This document shows positions 41,437 through 49,895 of a DNA stretch of 64,000 nucleotides, piece after piece. The first letter of the stretch is position 1. Every line of letters starts with the position of its first letter. The DNA comes from Acidimicrobiales bacterium. GTDB lineage: Bacteria; Actinomycetota; Acidimicrobiia; Acidimicrobiales; JADJXE01. The stretch is from NCBI GenBank assembly GCA_016716005.1, contig JADJXE010000001.1, forward strand, positions 310,001 to 374,000, written 5' to 3'. The notes under the pieces were generated by a model that made no database searches, had not been told where the DNA came from, and saw only the letters and a program-made list of their open reading frames with translations. Position numbers and translations under genes: made by a program.

Positions 41437-41472
41437 CAGTCGTCTCGCCAGTCGTCTCGCCAGTCGTCTCGC
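41437..41472. repeat. 12-bp tandem repeat x3
   Basis: CAGTCGTCTCGC occurs three times head to tail at 41437, 41449 and 41461 in the gap between convergent trpS and the HD-domain gene, directly abutting the latter's stop codon. Likely slippage product; a partial extra copy follows. Confidence 0.8.
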
Positions 41473-41473
41473 C

Positions 41474-41992
41474 TCAGTCGTCGTCGGCCGCCTTCAGGGA
41501 CTCGCCGAGGTGGCGCGGCACGCTCCACCGCTCGTCCGGCAGGTGGTGCTCGCGCGCCCACGCCACGACCAGGGGGTCGCTGCCCGCCAGGGCCAGCAGG
41601 TCGCCGCCCAGCTCGTCGTGGCGCAGGTAGAGCCCGACCCGCCGGGTGAACCCCCGTCCGGTCGACCAGCTCTCGGCCGCGCCGTGCCCGGCCACCCGGG
41701 CCGACAGCGTGGCGACCACGCGGCCGTAGGTGCCCAGCCTCGACTCGACCTTGCCCACGTCGTGCAGGAGCGCGGCCACCAGCACCGGGTCGGTCGCCTC
41801 GGGGCCGAGCGCCCGCTCCACCCGGTGGGCGACGGCGACGGCGTGGCGCCGGTCGGGGCCGCTCATGCGGCGCCACAGGTGCTCCTCGGCCGGCGACAGC
41901 AGCCCCTCCACCCACGCCCGGTCGGCCGGGCCGGGGCCGCCCGGGCGCAGCGAGCCGACGAAGCGGCGGGTCAGGTGGGCCGCACCGGCCAT
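41474..41992 (-). CDS. HD-domain protein
   Basis: 172 residues from the ATG at 41992. The metal site of an HD phosphohydrolase is present: His in RRHAVAVAHRVE, the HD pair in LLHDVGKVESRLG and a further His/Asp in LRHDELGG and ARRHH-like EHH near the C-terminus. The preceding FVGSLRPGGPGPADRAWVEGLLSPAEEHLWRRM helix is usual in actinobacterial members. It starts 10 bp after the DksA/TraR-type gene. Substrate unknown; nucleotide hydrolysis is possible. Confidence 0.85.
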   Translation of the reverse strand: MAGAAHLTRRFVGSLRPGGPGPADRAWVEGLLSPAEEHLWRRMSGPDRRHAVAVAHRVERALGPEATDPVLVAALLHDVGKVESRLGTYGRVVATLSARVAGHGAAESWSTGRGFTRRVGLYLRHDELGGDLLALAGSDPLVVAWAREHHLPDERWSVPRHLGESLKAADDD

Positions 41993-42002
41993 GCCGGGCC
42001 GC

Positions 42003-42338
42003 TCAGCGTCGGCCGGCGCACTCGATGCAGCGTCGCGCCGTGGGCACGGCCTCGAGGCGGGCCTCGCCGATGTCCCGGCCACACTGCTCGCAGCGCCCGT
42101 ACGCGCCGTCGGCCATGGCCTGCAGGGCGCGCTCCACGTCACCCAGCTGCTCCCGCAGCGACCCGGCGAGCATGCGGGCCTCGCCCTGCTCGGCCGCCAC
42201 CTGCCCGGAGTCGGCGAAGTTCGGGTCGAGGTCGTGCGTGGCTCCCGGCTCGCCCAGCGCGTCGAGCTGGCGCGCCAGCGCAGCCCGCTCGTCCTCCAGC
42301 GTGGCGCGCAGCGCCTGCAGCACCGACTCGGTGACCAT
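42003..42338 (-). CDS. DksA/TraR-type zinc finger protein
   Basis: 111 residues from the ATG at 42338. An N-terminal coiled coil (VLQALRATLEDERAALARQLDAL, then REQLGDVERAL) is followed by a C4 zinc finger, CEQCGRDIG...CIEC, as in TraR/DksA proteins that bind the RNA polymerase secondary channel; acidic residues at the coiled-coil tip (DLDPNFADSGQ) are visible. Actinobacterial members are related to RbpA/CarD partners only distantly. TACCCT ends 7 nt before the start. Confidence 0.9.
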   Translation of the reverse strand: MVTESVLQALRATLEDERAALARQLDALGEPGATHDLDPNFADSGQVAAEQGEARMLAGSLREQLGDVERALQAMADGAYGRCEQCGRDIGEARLEAVPTARRCIECAGRR

Positions 42339-42345
42339 CACGGCA

Positions 42346-42351
42346 AGGGTA
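42346..42351 (-). promoter_or_regulatory. -10 element TACCCT, leaderless DksA/TraR gene
   Basis: Minus-strand TACCCT ends 7 nt before the ATG at 42338; no ribosome binding site. Confidence 0.5.
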
Positions 42352-42380
42352 CCCACCCGCCGGCCCTGTCGACCGCACCT

Positions 42381-43349
42381 TCAGGCACCACGCCGGCGCG
42401 CCCGTGGGTGCGCGGCGTCGTACGCGGCGCGCAACCGCTCGGGCGAGACGAGCGTGTACACCTGGGTCGTCGTGATGGACGCGTGACCGAGCAGCTCCTG
42501 GACGGCCCGCACGTCGGCCCCGTGGTCGAGCAGGTGGGTCGCACACGAGTGCCGGAGCACGTGAGGGGTGAGGCGGGCGCCCAGGCCCACGCGGTCGCCG
42601 TAGCGGCGCACGATCGCCCAGGCGCCCTGCCGTGAGAGCCGCCCGCCACGCGTGTTGAGGAACACCGCCTCGGCGTCGCCCCGGCGGGCCCACCGGGCGG
42701 GGACCAGCACCGGCCGACCGCCGGGGCCGAGCCACGAGGAGAGCGCGGCCCGGGCCGGCCGGCCGATGGGCACGATGCGTTCCTTGGCGCCCTTGCCGAA
42801 CACCCGCAGGAGCCCGGCCCCGAGGTCGACGTCGGCGAGCGAGAGCCCCACCAGCTCGGAGATCCGCAGACCGCCGGCGTACAGGACCTCGAGCATGGCC
42901 CGGTCGCGGCGGGCCGTCGGCCCGTCGCCCACCACCGCTGCCAGCAGCGACGTGACCTCGTCCTCGGACAGGGCCTTGGGAAGGCCCAGCGGCACGCGGG
43001 GCGCAGCCAGGTCGGCGGCCGGATCGGTGCCCAGGTGCCCCTCGGCGACCAGGAAGCGGTGGAACGAGCGCACCGCCACCAGGGCCCGGGCCACCGACGC
43101 GGGGGCTCGGCCGGCGGCCCGCAGCTCGGCGACGTACGTCGCGAGCAGGGCCTCGTCGACGCCCGCGAGGGGCACGCCCCGCCGGGCGAGGAACACGCAG
43201 TACACCCGCAGGTCGCGCCGGTAGGCGGCCAGCGTGTTGGCGGCGCGCCCCCGCTCCACCGCCAGCCACGACAAGTACTCCTCGGCTTCGAGGGGCAGGG
43301 ACCGAGGGTCGGCCACGGGGTCGACCGGGCCGGCGGACGGGTCGTTCAC
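42381..43349 (-). CDS. xerD: site-specific tyrosine recombinase XerD
   Basis: 322 residues. SAM-like N-terminal core-binding domain (residues 20-105; EEYLSWLAVERGRAANTLAAYRRDL) and a catalytic domain with the full tyrosine recombinase set: Arg162 (GGLRISEL), Lys186 (KGAKER), His263, Arg266 (HVLRHSCATHLL), His289 (LLGHASI) and nucleophile Tyr298 (TQVYT). Resolves chromosome dimers with XerC at dif. It sits in the conserved pyrG-nudix-xerD order and overlaps the NUDIX gene by 4 bp (GTGA), so it is a housekeeping XerD, not a mobile-element integrase. Confidence 0.95.
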   Translation of the reverse strand: MNDPSAGPVDPVADPRSLPLEAEEYLSWLAVERGRAANTLAAYRRDLRVYCVFLARRGVPLAGVDEALLATYVAELRAAGRAPASVARALVAVRSFHRFLVAEGHLGTDPAADLAAPRVPLGLPKALSEDEVTSLLAAVVGDGPTARRDRAMLEVLYAGGLRISELVGLSLADVDLGAGLLRVFGKGAKERIVPIGRPARAALSSWLGPGGRPVLVPARWARRGDAEAVFLNTRGGRLSRQGAWAIVRRYGDRVGLGARLTPHVLRHSCATHLLDHGADVRAVQELLGHASITTTQVYTLVSPERLRAAYDAAHPRARRRGA

Positions 43350-43906
43350 GGCAGCTCGCGCAGGCGCCGGAGCGCGGCGGTGAGGCCGATGATCGTCTTG
43401 GCGTCGAGCAGCCCGCCCCCCGCCAGCAGGGCGGGCACGTCGGCCACGGCGACCTCCTCGACCGTCAGGTGCTGCTCCTCGGGCCCGTGGGCCGTCGCCG
43501 TCGCCGGCTCGAGGTCGCGCCCGAGGTACAGGTGCACCTCCATGTCGGTGAAGCCGGCGGAGCTGAAGAACGAGCACAGGTGCTCGATCCGCCGGGCGCG
43601 CACGCCCACCTCCTCGACCAGCTCCCGGGCCGCCGTCTGCTCGGGGGGCTCGCCGGCCACGTCTCGCAGGCCGGCGGGGATCTCCAGCAGCTCGCGCTCG
43701 ATCGCAGGCCGGTACTGGCGGATCAGCAGCACCGACGCATCGGTGCCGGCGCCCCGCACCGGCACGATGCCGACGGCGCCGGGCGTGTGCACCACGTCGC
43801 GCTCGAAGCGCTGGCCGTCGGGGGCCTCGAAGGTGGAGCGGACGACGCGGATCACGTGGCCGCGGTGGAGCTCCTCCTCGCCCAGCTTGCGGAAGGCGGT
43901 CACCAC
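43346..43906 (-). CDS. NUDIX hydrolase (ADP-ribose pyrophosphatase-like)
   Basis: 186 residues. Nudix box present as GLRDVAGEPPEQTAARELVEEVGV (GX5EX7REUXEEXGU). Upstream LLIRQYRPAIERELLEIPAG and downstream FFSSAGFTDMEVHLYLG match ADP-ribose pyrophosphatases. It hydrolyses ADP-ribose or a related nucleoside diphosphate. Two consecutive GTG codons at 43906 and 43903 may start it; the pyrG stop is 3 bp upstream. Confidence 0.92.
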   Translation of the reverse strand: MVTAFRKLGEEELHRGHVIRVVRSTFEAPDGQRFERDVVHTPGAVGIVPVRGAGTDASVLLIRQYRPAIERELLEIPAGLRDVAGEPPEQTAARELVEEVGVRARRIEHLCSFFSSAGFTDMEVHLYLGRDLEPATATAHGPEEQHLTVEEVAVADVPALLAGGGLLDAKTIIGLTAALRRLRELP

Positions 43907-43909
43907 CGC

Positions 43910-45557
43910 CTACCGGCGGGCGACGTCGACCTCGAGGTCGAGCAGGTGCGGGTTGCGCCCCTCGGCCCGGGCCAGGGCGGCGCCCAGCAGCTCGCGGAAC
44001 AGCGGTGCCGGGCGGTCGGGACGGCTCTTGAACTCCGGGTGGGCCTGCGTCCCGACCCAGAACGGGTGCCCGACGAGCTCGACGAACTCGACCAGCCGCC
44101 CGTCGGGCGACGTGCCGCACGGCACCAGCCCGCTGCTCTCGACGCGCGACCGGTACTTGGGGTTGAACTCGTAGCGGTGTCGGTGGCGCTCCGAGACCAC
44201 CTGTTGGCCGTAGGCCTGCTCGACCTGGGAGCCGGCCGTGAGCACGGCGATGTAGGCGCCCAGGCGCATGGTGCCCCCCAGGTCGACGACCTTGCGCTGG
44301 CTGTCCATCAGGTCGATCACCCGGTGCGGCGAGTGAGGGTCGAACTCGCTCGAGTGGGCCCCGGCGAGGCCGAGCACGTTGCGCGCGAACTCGATGACCA
44401 TCACCTGCATCCCGAGGCACAGCCCGAGGCACGGCACCCCGTGCTCGCGGGCGTAGCCGGCCGCGGCGATCTTGCCCTCGATCCCCCGCTCGCCGAACCC
44501 GCCCGGGATCACGATGCCGTCGAGGTCGGCGCAGGCGCCCGCTGGCCAGCAGCCCCTCGACGTCCTCCGCCTGGATCCAGTCGATCTCGACCTTGGCGCC
44601 GTGGTGGAACCCGGCGTGCTTGAGCGCCTCCACGACGGACAGGTACGCATCGGGGAGGCTGACGTACTTGCCGATGAGCCCGATGCGCACCGGGCGGGTG
44701 GCGGCCTCGACCCTGGCCACCAGCCCCTCCCACGCCGACAGGTCGACGGCCCGGTCGCCGAACCCGAGCAGCGAGCAGACGCAGCCGTCGAGCCCCTCGT
44801 CGTGGAGCACCAGGGGGATCTCGTACAGGTTCGCGGCGTCAGGGGCGTTCACGACGGCCTCGAGGGGCACGTCGCACAGGTTGGAGATCTTGCGCTTCAG
44901 GGCTTCGGAGATGGGCGCCTCGCTCCGGCACACGATGGCGTCGGGCTGGATGCCGCGGCTGCGCAGCTCGGTAACGGAGTGCTGCGTGGGCTTGGTCTTC
45001 TGCTCGCCCGACGGGCCGATGAACGGCACCAGGGTGACGTGCACGTAGCACACGTTCTCGCGCCCCACATCCTTGCGGAACTGCCGGATGGCCTCGAGGA
45101 ACGGCAGGATCTCGATGTCGCCCACCGTGCCGCCGACCTCGGTGATGACCACGTCGACGTCGTCGGTGGCGAGCAGCCGGATACGGCGCTTGATCTCGTC
45201 GGTGATGTGGGGGATCACCTGGACGGTCTTGCCCAGGTAGTCGCCGCGGCGCTCGGCGGCCAGGACCGCCTGGTAGATCGAGCCGGTCGTGGCGTTGGAG
45301 TCGCGCGACAGGCTCTCGTCGATGAACCGCTCGTAGTGGCCGAGGTCGAGGTCGGTCTCGCCGCCGTCGTCGGTGACGAAGACCTCGCCGTGCTCGAACG
45401 GGTTCATCGTGCCCGGGTCGACGTTGATGTACGGGTCGAGCTTCTGCATGGTGACCCGCAGGCCCCGGGCCTTGAGCAGCCGCCCGAGCGACGAGGCGGT
45501 GAGGCCCTTGCCGAGCGAGCTGGCCACGCCTCCGGTCACGAAGATGTGCTTCGTCAC
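43910..45557 (-). pseudogene. pyrG: CTP synthase with apparent 1-base frameshift
   Basis: The GTG at 45557 (GAGGAGGGC upstream) starts an intact CTP synthase ALase domain: HIFVTGGVASSLGKGLTASSLGRLL, LDPYINVDPGTMNPFEHGEVFV and TEVGGTVGDIE. After VEGLLASG near 44540 the frame breaks; removing one G from the GGG at 44538-44540 joins it to ACADLDGIVIPGGFGERG, and the glutaminase domain continues with Cys in GLCLGMQV, HSSEFD and the HPE triad end (AHPEFKSRP). Every other family feature is intact. CTP synthase is normally essential and this is in its conserved locus, so an assembly error is the leading explanation; recent mutation or programmed shifting are alternatives. Confidence 0.85.
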
Positions 45558-45610
45558 AGGGGCGCCCTCCTCGCGGCTCGACCGACCGCAGGAGGGTAGC
45601 GCGGCGACCG

Positions 45611-45654
45611 CCGGCGGCTGGCGGACCCGCGGCCGGCGGCTGGCGGACCCGCGG
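45611..45654. repeat. 22-bp exact tandem duplication
   Basis: CCGGCGGCTGGCGGACCCGCGG occurs twice in tandem (45611-45632 and 45633-45654), followed by a degenerate third start, in the gap upstream of pyrG and downstream of the MraY-like gene. No coding role seen. Strong hairpin potential with GC-rich arms. Confidence 0.75.
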
Positions 45655-45685
45655 CCGCCGGACCCGCCGGCCCGGCCCCGACCGG

Positions 45686-46525
45686 TCAGGGCCGGCGGCC
45701 CAGGCGGTCGAGGAAGCGCAGCGGGGGCACCCGGTCGATGATCCGGCTGAAGCTCACCCGCTCGCTGAGCAGGTTCAGCCCGCCCACGGCGACCAGGGCC
45801 CCGAGCCGCACCCCGGGCGAGCCCACCAGCACCACCCCCAGCCCCAGGACGCCGCCGACCGGGTTGGCTCCGGCGTCCCCCAGCATCAGCCGCTCCCGCA
45901 GGTCGGGCAGCAGGAGCCCGGCCGCGCCACCCACCACGGCCGCGACCATGGCCAGCTGCGGCTGGGCCCCCGCCACCGCGAGGAGCACCACCAGGCAGAG
46001 CAGCGCGACCTTGGTCGTCCGCCCCGGCGCCCGATCGAGGAGGTTGGCGAGGTTGGCGGCCAGGGCCACCAGGGCGGCGTCGACCAGCAGCCAGCCGGGC
46101 TGGCCCTCCCGCAGGGGCGCCACGGCCACCACCGCCAGGGCGGCTCCGCCGACCAGCTTCACCGCGCCGGTGGTGAGGTGCCCGTGGGCCAGGGCCCGCA
46201 GGTGACCACCGAAGCCCCGCGCGTCGGCGCCGCCGGCGACGTCGTCGAGCAGCCCGAGCAGCGAGAGGCCCAGGGCCACCAGCAGGGTCAGCCAGCGCCC
46301 GAACCCGCCGTCGAGGTCGACGGCCCGGGTGAGGGCGTCGAAGAACCCCAGCACGGCCTCCACCGCCAGCGCCGCCAGCACCACGAGCACGCCCGCCCCG
46401 GCCGGCACCAGGCTGCCGCGCACGTTCGGGCGCAGGAACGTCGGCTGCTCGAAGGCGGGGCCCAGGAGCCTCCAGCCGAAGGCGGCGAGCAGCGCGGCCG
46501 AGACCCCCGCCAGGACGGTCGTCAC
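45686..46525 (-). CDS. MraY-like glycosyltransferase family 4 membrane protein
   Basis: 279 residues, about nine to ten membrane helices. Motifs of the MraY/WecA superfamily are visible: LLGLLDDVAGG (DDxxD-type), AANLANLLDRAPGR and ERLMLGDAGANPVGG. These bind UDP-sugar phosphate and polyprenyl phosphate and would transfer a phospho-sugar to a lipid carrier. It is shorter than MraY (about 340-360), lacking some N-terminal helices, so it may be a WecA-like or diverged enzyme. GTG start overlaps the upstream gene's stop (GTGA). Part of an envelope gene set. Confidence 0.82.
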   Translation of the reverse strand: MTTVLAGVSAALLAAFGWRLLGPAFEQPTFLRPNVRGSLVPAGAGVLVVLAALAVEAVLGFFDALTRAVDLDGGFGRWLTLLVALGLSLLGLLDDVAGGADARGFGGHLRALAHGHLTTGAVKLVGGAALAVVAVAPLREGQPGWLLVDAALVALAANLANLLDRAPGRTTKVALLCLVVLLAVAGAQPQLAMVAAVVGGAAGLLLPDLRERLMLGDAGANPVGGVLGLGVVLVGSPGVRLGALVAVGGLNLLSERVSFSRIIDRVPPLRFLDRLGRRP

Positions 46526-48795
46526 GACGGCAGGCTCCGCACGGCGAGCACCGAGAGGTACGGCAGGAGGACCACGAGCATCATCGCCGGCACCGCCACC
46601 CCTGAGTCGTTCAGCGCGAAGCCCAGCAGCCCCGCCACCAGGGCACCCACCAGGCAGGCCCGCAGCCCGGGGACGCGCTCCTGGAGCAGGCCGAGCCGGC
46701 CCGTGGGTCGCCAGGTGAGGAAGGCCAGGAAGGCCAGGCCCACGGGGATGAGGTACGCCCACACGGACGACGTGAGGATGGAGAGGTTCGCCTCGAGCTT
46801 GCGCTGCAGGATCGGGCCGGCGCCGCCCTCGGTGAGCCGCTCGACGAAGCGCCCCAGGTGGGTCCGCTGGTCGGTCGGCCGGCCGAGGTCGATCGCCGCG
46901 AACAGCCCCAGGGTGAGCACCGTGGCCAGCACCACCGCCGCGACCCGGAGCCAGCCGAGGCGCCACCCCGCGAGGATCGCGAGCACGGCGACGAACGCCG
47001 GGAACGTGGCCAGCACCCCGCCGACGTCGGACCCCATCCACGGGAGGCCGTCGACCACGAGGGTGACGCCGAGCACCGCCGCCGCGACCCCGAGCGGCCC
47101 GGCGGCCCGCTCGGGGCGGTCCCGGGCGGGCGGGCTGCCGTCGGGGGCGGGGGCCACCCGGCCGAGCATCGCCCACGCCATGGTGGCGGTGGCGATGGCG
47201 GCCATGGCGAGGAGGGCGAAGGCGAGGTTGCCGAAGCCGGCGAAGCGACCGGCGATGATCGGTGAGTAGCCGAACACCGTGTCGATCTGCAGGCGGGAAC
47301 CGGTGGCGACGTCGACGACCAGGATCACTACGACCAGCCCGGTGAGGGCGAGGGGCGGCCCGAGCAGCCCGGCCCGGCCGAGGGGCAGCGACGCCGCGGC
47401 CAGCGCGCACGCAGCCGCCAGCGCGGCGATCGTGTAGCCGGCCACGCCCAGGCGGTCGTAGGGCACGAGCCCGGACAGGAAGGCCACCGAGGGGAAGGCC
47501 AGCACGGCCAGGGCGGCGACGGCGAGGGCCGGCCGCCAGCGCACCCACCCCCGGAACAGGGCGAGGATCACGGCCAGGTAGACGAGCACTTGGAGCACGA
47601 TGAACACGACCGTCACCGGCCCCACCGCCCGGTCGCGGAACACCGCCAGCTCGTTGGCCCGCACCAGGTCGGCGACCGTCGACGCGTCGGGCGCGCGGCC
47701 GCCGGCCGACGTGACCGCCGTGCCGTTCATGGCGTCGGGGACGTCGACCCCGAGGGCGTCGAGCACCGTGGGCGCGATGTCGGGGAGGGTCACGTACCCG
47801 CCCCGGCGGGTCGTGGCGCTGCGGGCCAGCCCGGGCTCGACGCCGGGGCCCGCGAGGGCGAACACCGTGAGCTGCTCCTCGGCACGGGGCGAGGCCGGGC
47901 CGACCAGCATCACCACGTCGCGCGCCGGGTCGACGAGCTCCAGCGCGCCGGCGAGGAGGCGGTCCGAGTCGCGCATGGCGGCCGCTTCGAGCGCGTCGCG
48001 GGCGCCCGGTGCGCTCACGGCCCGGTACGTGTCCGTCCGCTCCAGGTCGCTGGCCTCGAGCACGAGCAGGTCGGTGTCGTCCCACGCGTCCCGCGCCGCC
48101 GCGAGGGCTGCGTCGACGTCGAGGCGGATGCCGTAGGGCGCGGCCGGATCGGCCACGAGGAGGCCGCGATCCACCGACCCTCCCGCCGCCGCGCCCCGCC
48201 GATCCACGACCGCCAGCGCAACCTCCCGATGCCACTCCTCGACGCCCGCCGGCGTGACCACGTCGGCGTTGCCGACGGCTGCGGCCCGCAGGCCGGCCCC
48301 GGCGAGGGCCTCGCCCAGCGCGCCGGGCTCGGCCCCGTAGCTCAGCCGGTCGTTGCGCGCCGTCAGCTCGGCGATACCGGGGAACAGGATCGCACCGTCG
48401 GCGACGGCACCGGTGCGGCGCTCGTAGGCCTCGGCCACGTCGCCGTCCTCGAACGGCGCGGACGGCCCCCCGGCCAGCCCGACCTGCACGGGCTCGGCCG
48501 CCGCCCGGTTGCCGGCGCTCAGGGTGGCGTAGCCCTCGCCCAGCGAGGTCTTGGGCCCGATGGTGCGGACGCTGAGCGAGGCGACCGCACTCCGCTCCAG
48601 CAACCCGAGCAACGCCGGCGGGCGGTACCGCTCCACCATCGCCCAGGTCACGCGGGGAAGGCTCACCACGAGCACCCGCCCGGCCGAGCGCTCCCCGTCG
48701 CCGGGTGTGGCACCGGCCGCCGGCGCGGCGCCGGCCAGCACGCCCAGTGCCATCACCATCCCGGCCAGGGCCGCCATCCGCCGCAGTGCGCTCAT
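46522..48795 (-). CDS. membrane protein with alkaline-phosphatase-like extracellular domain
   Basis: 757 residues. A signal-like first 30 residues (LAGMVMALGVLAGAAPAAGA) precede a globular domain (about 35-345) with an alkaline phosphatase/sulfatase-like layout: VLVVSLPRVTWAMVE, LGEGYATLSAGNRA, DTDLLVLEASDLERTDTY, RGGYVTLPDIAPTVLDALGVDVPD. After TVVFIVLQVLVYLAVILAL about twelve membrane helices follow to the C-terminus. The catalytic Ser/Thr and metal ligands cannot be confirmed by eye, so it may be a non-catalytic relative. It lies between a glycosyltransferase and an MraY-like gene; lipid-linked glycan handling at the membrane is plausible. Confidence 0.78.
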   Translation of the reverse strand: MSALRRMAALAGMVMALGVLAGAAPAAGATPGDGERSAGRVLVVSLPRVTWAMVERYRPPALLGLLERSAVASLSVRTIGPKTSLGEGYATLSAGNRAAAEPVQVGLAGGPSAPFEDGDVAEAYERRTGAVADGAILFPGIAELTARNDRLSYGAEPGALGEALAGAGLRAAAVGNADVVTPAGVEEWHREVALAVVDRRGAAAGGSVDRGLLVADPAAPYGIRLDVDAALAAARDAWDDTDLLVLEASDLERTDTYRAVSAPGARDALEAAAMRDSDRLLAGALELVDPARDVVMLVGPASPRAEEQLTVFALAGPGVEPGLARSATTRRGGYVTLPDIAPTVLDALGVDVPDAMNGTAVTSAGGRAPDASTVADLVRANELAVFRDRAVGPVTVVFIVLQVLVYLAVILALFRGWVRWRPALAVAALAVLAFPSVAFLSGLVPYDRLGVAGYTIAALAAACALAAASLPLGRAGLLGPPLALTGLVVVILVVDVATGSRLQIDTVFGYSPIIAGRFAGFGNLAFALLAMAAIATATMAWAMLGRVAPAPDGSPPARDRPERAAGPLGVAAAVLGVTLVVDGLPWMGSDVGGVLATFPAFVAVLAILAGWRLGWLRVAAVVLATVLTLGLFAAIDLGRPTDQRTHLGRFVERLTEGGAGPILQRKLEANLSILTSSVWAYLIPVGLAFLAFLTWRPTGRLGLLQERVPGLRACLVGALVAGLLGFALNDSGVAVPAMMLVVLLPYLSVLAVRSLPS

Positions 48796-49895
48796 GTCCA
48801 CCCCAGCGTCGCGCGGTACACGGCCGCCACCGCGTCCACCAGCCGACCGCGGTCGAGGTGGTCCGCGGCGCGGGTGCGGGCGGCGGCCACCCGCCGCGCC
48901 CCCTCGGAGGGGTTCGTGAGCGCGTCCTGCAGCGCGGCGGCGAGGGCCGGCGCGTCGCCGATCGGCACCAGCCAGCCCGACACCCCGTCCTCGACGAGCT
49001 CCGGCACGAAGCCGACGGGCGTGGAGACCACCGGCCGGCCGAGCTCCAGCGCCTCGGCCACGACCAGGGGGCCCGACTCCCACAGCGACGGCACGGCCAC
49101 CACGTCGGCCGCCGCCAGCTGGTCGGCCGCGTTCGGCGTGGCGCCGGCGAACACCACCACCCCGCCCAGGCCCAGGCGCACGGCCCGGTCGCGCAGCTCC
49201 TGCTCGAGCGGCCCCTGCCCCACCAGGGCCAGCCGTACGAGCGGCAACCGCTCCCGGAGGGCCGCGGTGGCGTCGAGCAGCACGTCGAGCCCCTTCTGGG
49301 GGTGGAGCCTGGCGACCGTGACCACCAGCGGCGCCGCGGGGTCGACGCCCAGCGCCCGGCGAGTCTCCGCCGGGGTGTGGGTCGGCTGCGGGCCGGGGCC
49401 GACCGGGGGCACGACCGTGATCCGCCCGGCCGCCCGCGACCCGGCGAACCGCTCGGCGATGCCGGGGGACACCGCGATCACGGCGTCGGCACGGCCCGGC
49501 AGCATCCCCTCCATGACCCGCAGCACCGGCGCCGCCGGCCCCGCGGCCTCGTCGAGCACCAGGTTGTGCACGGTGACGACCAGCGGTGGGCGCGAGCGCA
49601 GGCTGCCCGCCACCCACCCGGCCTTGAGGCCGTGGGCGTGCACCAGGTCGGCACCCCTGAGGAGCGGCGCGAGCTGCCGGCGGGCCCGGAGGGCCTGGAC
49701 CGCCGAGCTGCCCGCGGGTACGTCGACGACCGCGTCGAGCTCGCCCACCCCGTCGAGCACCCCGGCCGGCCCGGCCACCGCCACCTCCCAGCCGCGGCGG
49801 CGCAGCTCGGCGGTGAGGGTGACCACGTGGCGCCGGATGCCGCCGGTCGAGGGTCCGAGCAGCTGGAGCACCCGGCCCGTCCGCTCAGGGGCCAT
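48792..49895 (-). CDS. glycosyltransferase family 4 (GT-B)
   Basis: 367 residues. GT-B fold: RVLQLLGPSTGGIRRHVVTLTAELRRRGWEV near the N-terminus is the acceptor-side GGxxxH pattern, and VARLHPQKGLDVLLDA with the EX7E box (ESGPLVVAEALELGRPVVST) marks the donor side. The four genes from murJ to the MraY-like gene overlap by 4 bp at each junction (here ATGA), so they should be cotranslated. Sugar donor unknown. Overlap with murJ suggests action on a lipid-linked precursor. Confidence 0.9.
   Translation of the reverse strand: MAPERTGRVLQLLGPSTGGIRRHVVTLTAELRRRGWEVAVAGPAGVLDGVGELDAVVDVPAGSSAVQALRARRQLAPLLRGADLVHAHGLKAGWVAGSLRSRPPLVVTVHNLVLDEAAGPAAPVLRVMEGMLPGRADAVIAVSPGIAERFAGSRAAGRITVVPPVGPGPQPTHTPAETRRALGVDPAAPLVVTVARLHPQKGLDVLLDATAALRERLPLVRLALVGQGPLEQELRDRAVRLGLGGVVVFAGATPNAADQLAAADVVAVPSLWESGPLVVAEALELGRPVVSTPVGFVPELVEDGVSGWLVPIGDAPALAAALQDALTNPSEGARRVAAARTRAADHLDRGRLVDAVAAVYRATLGWT

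Noticed and set aside
41437..41472. Short repeats as a CRISPR array
   Set aside because: The 12-bp units are directly adjacent without spacers, and no cas genes are present.
42381..43349. Tyrosine recombinase as a phage or island integrase
   Set aside because: It is in the conserved pyrG-nudix-xerD order, overlaps the nudix gene and has XerD length and motifs.
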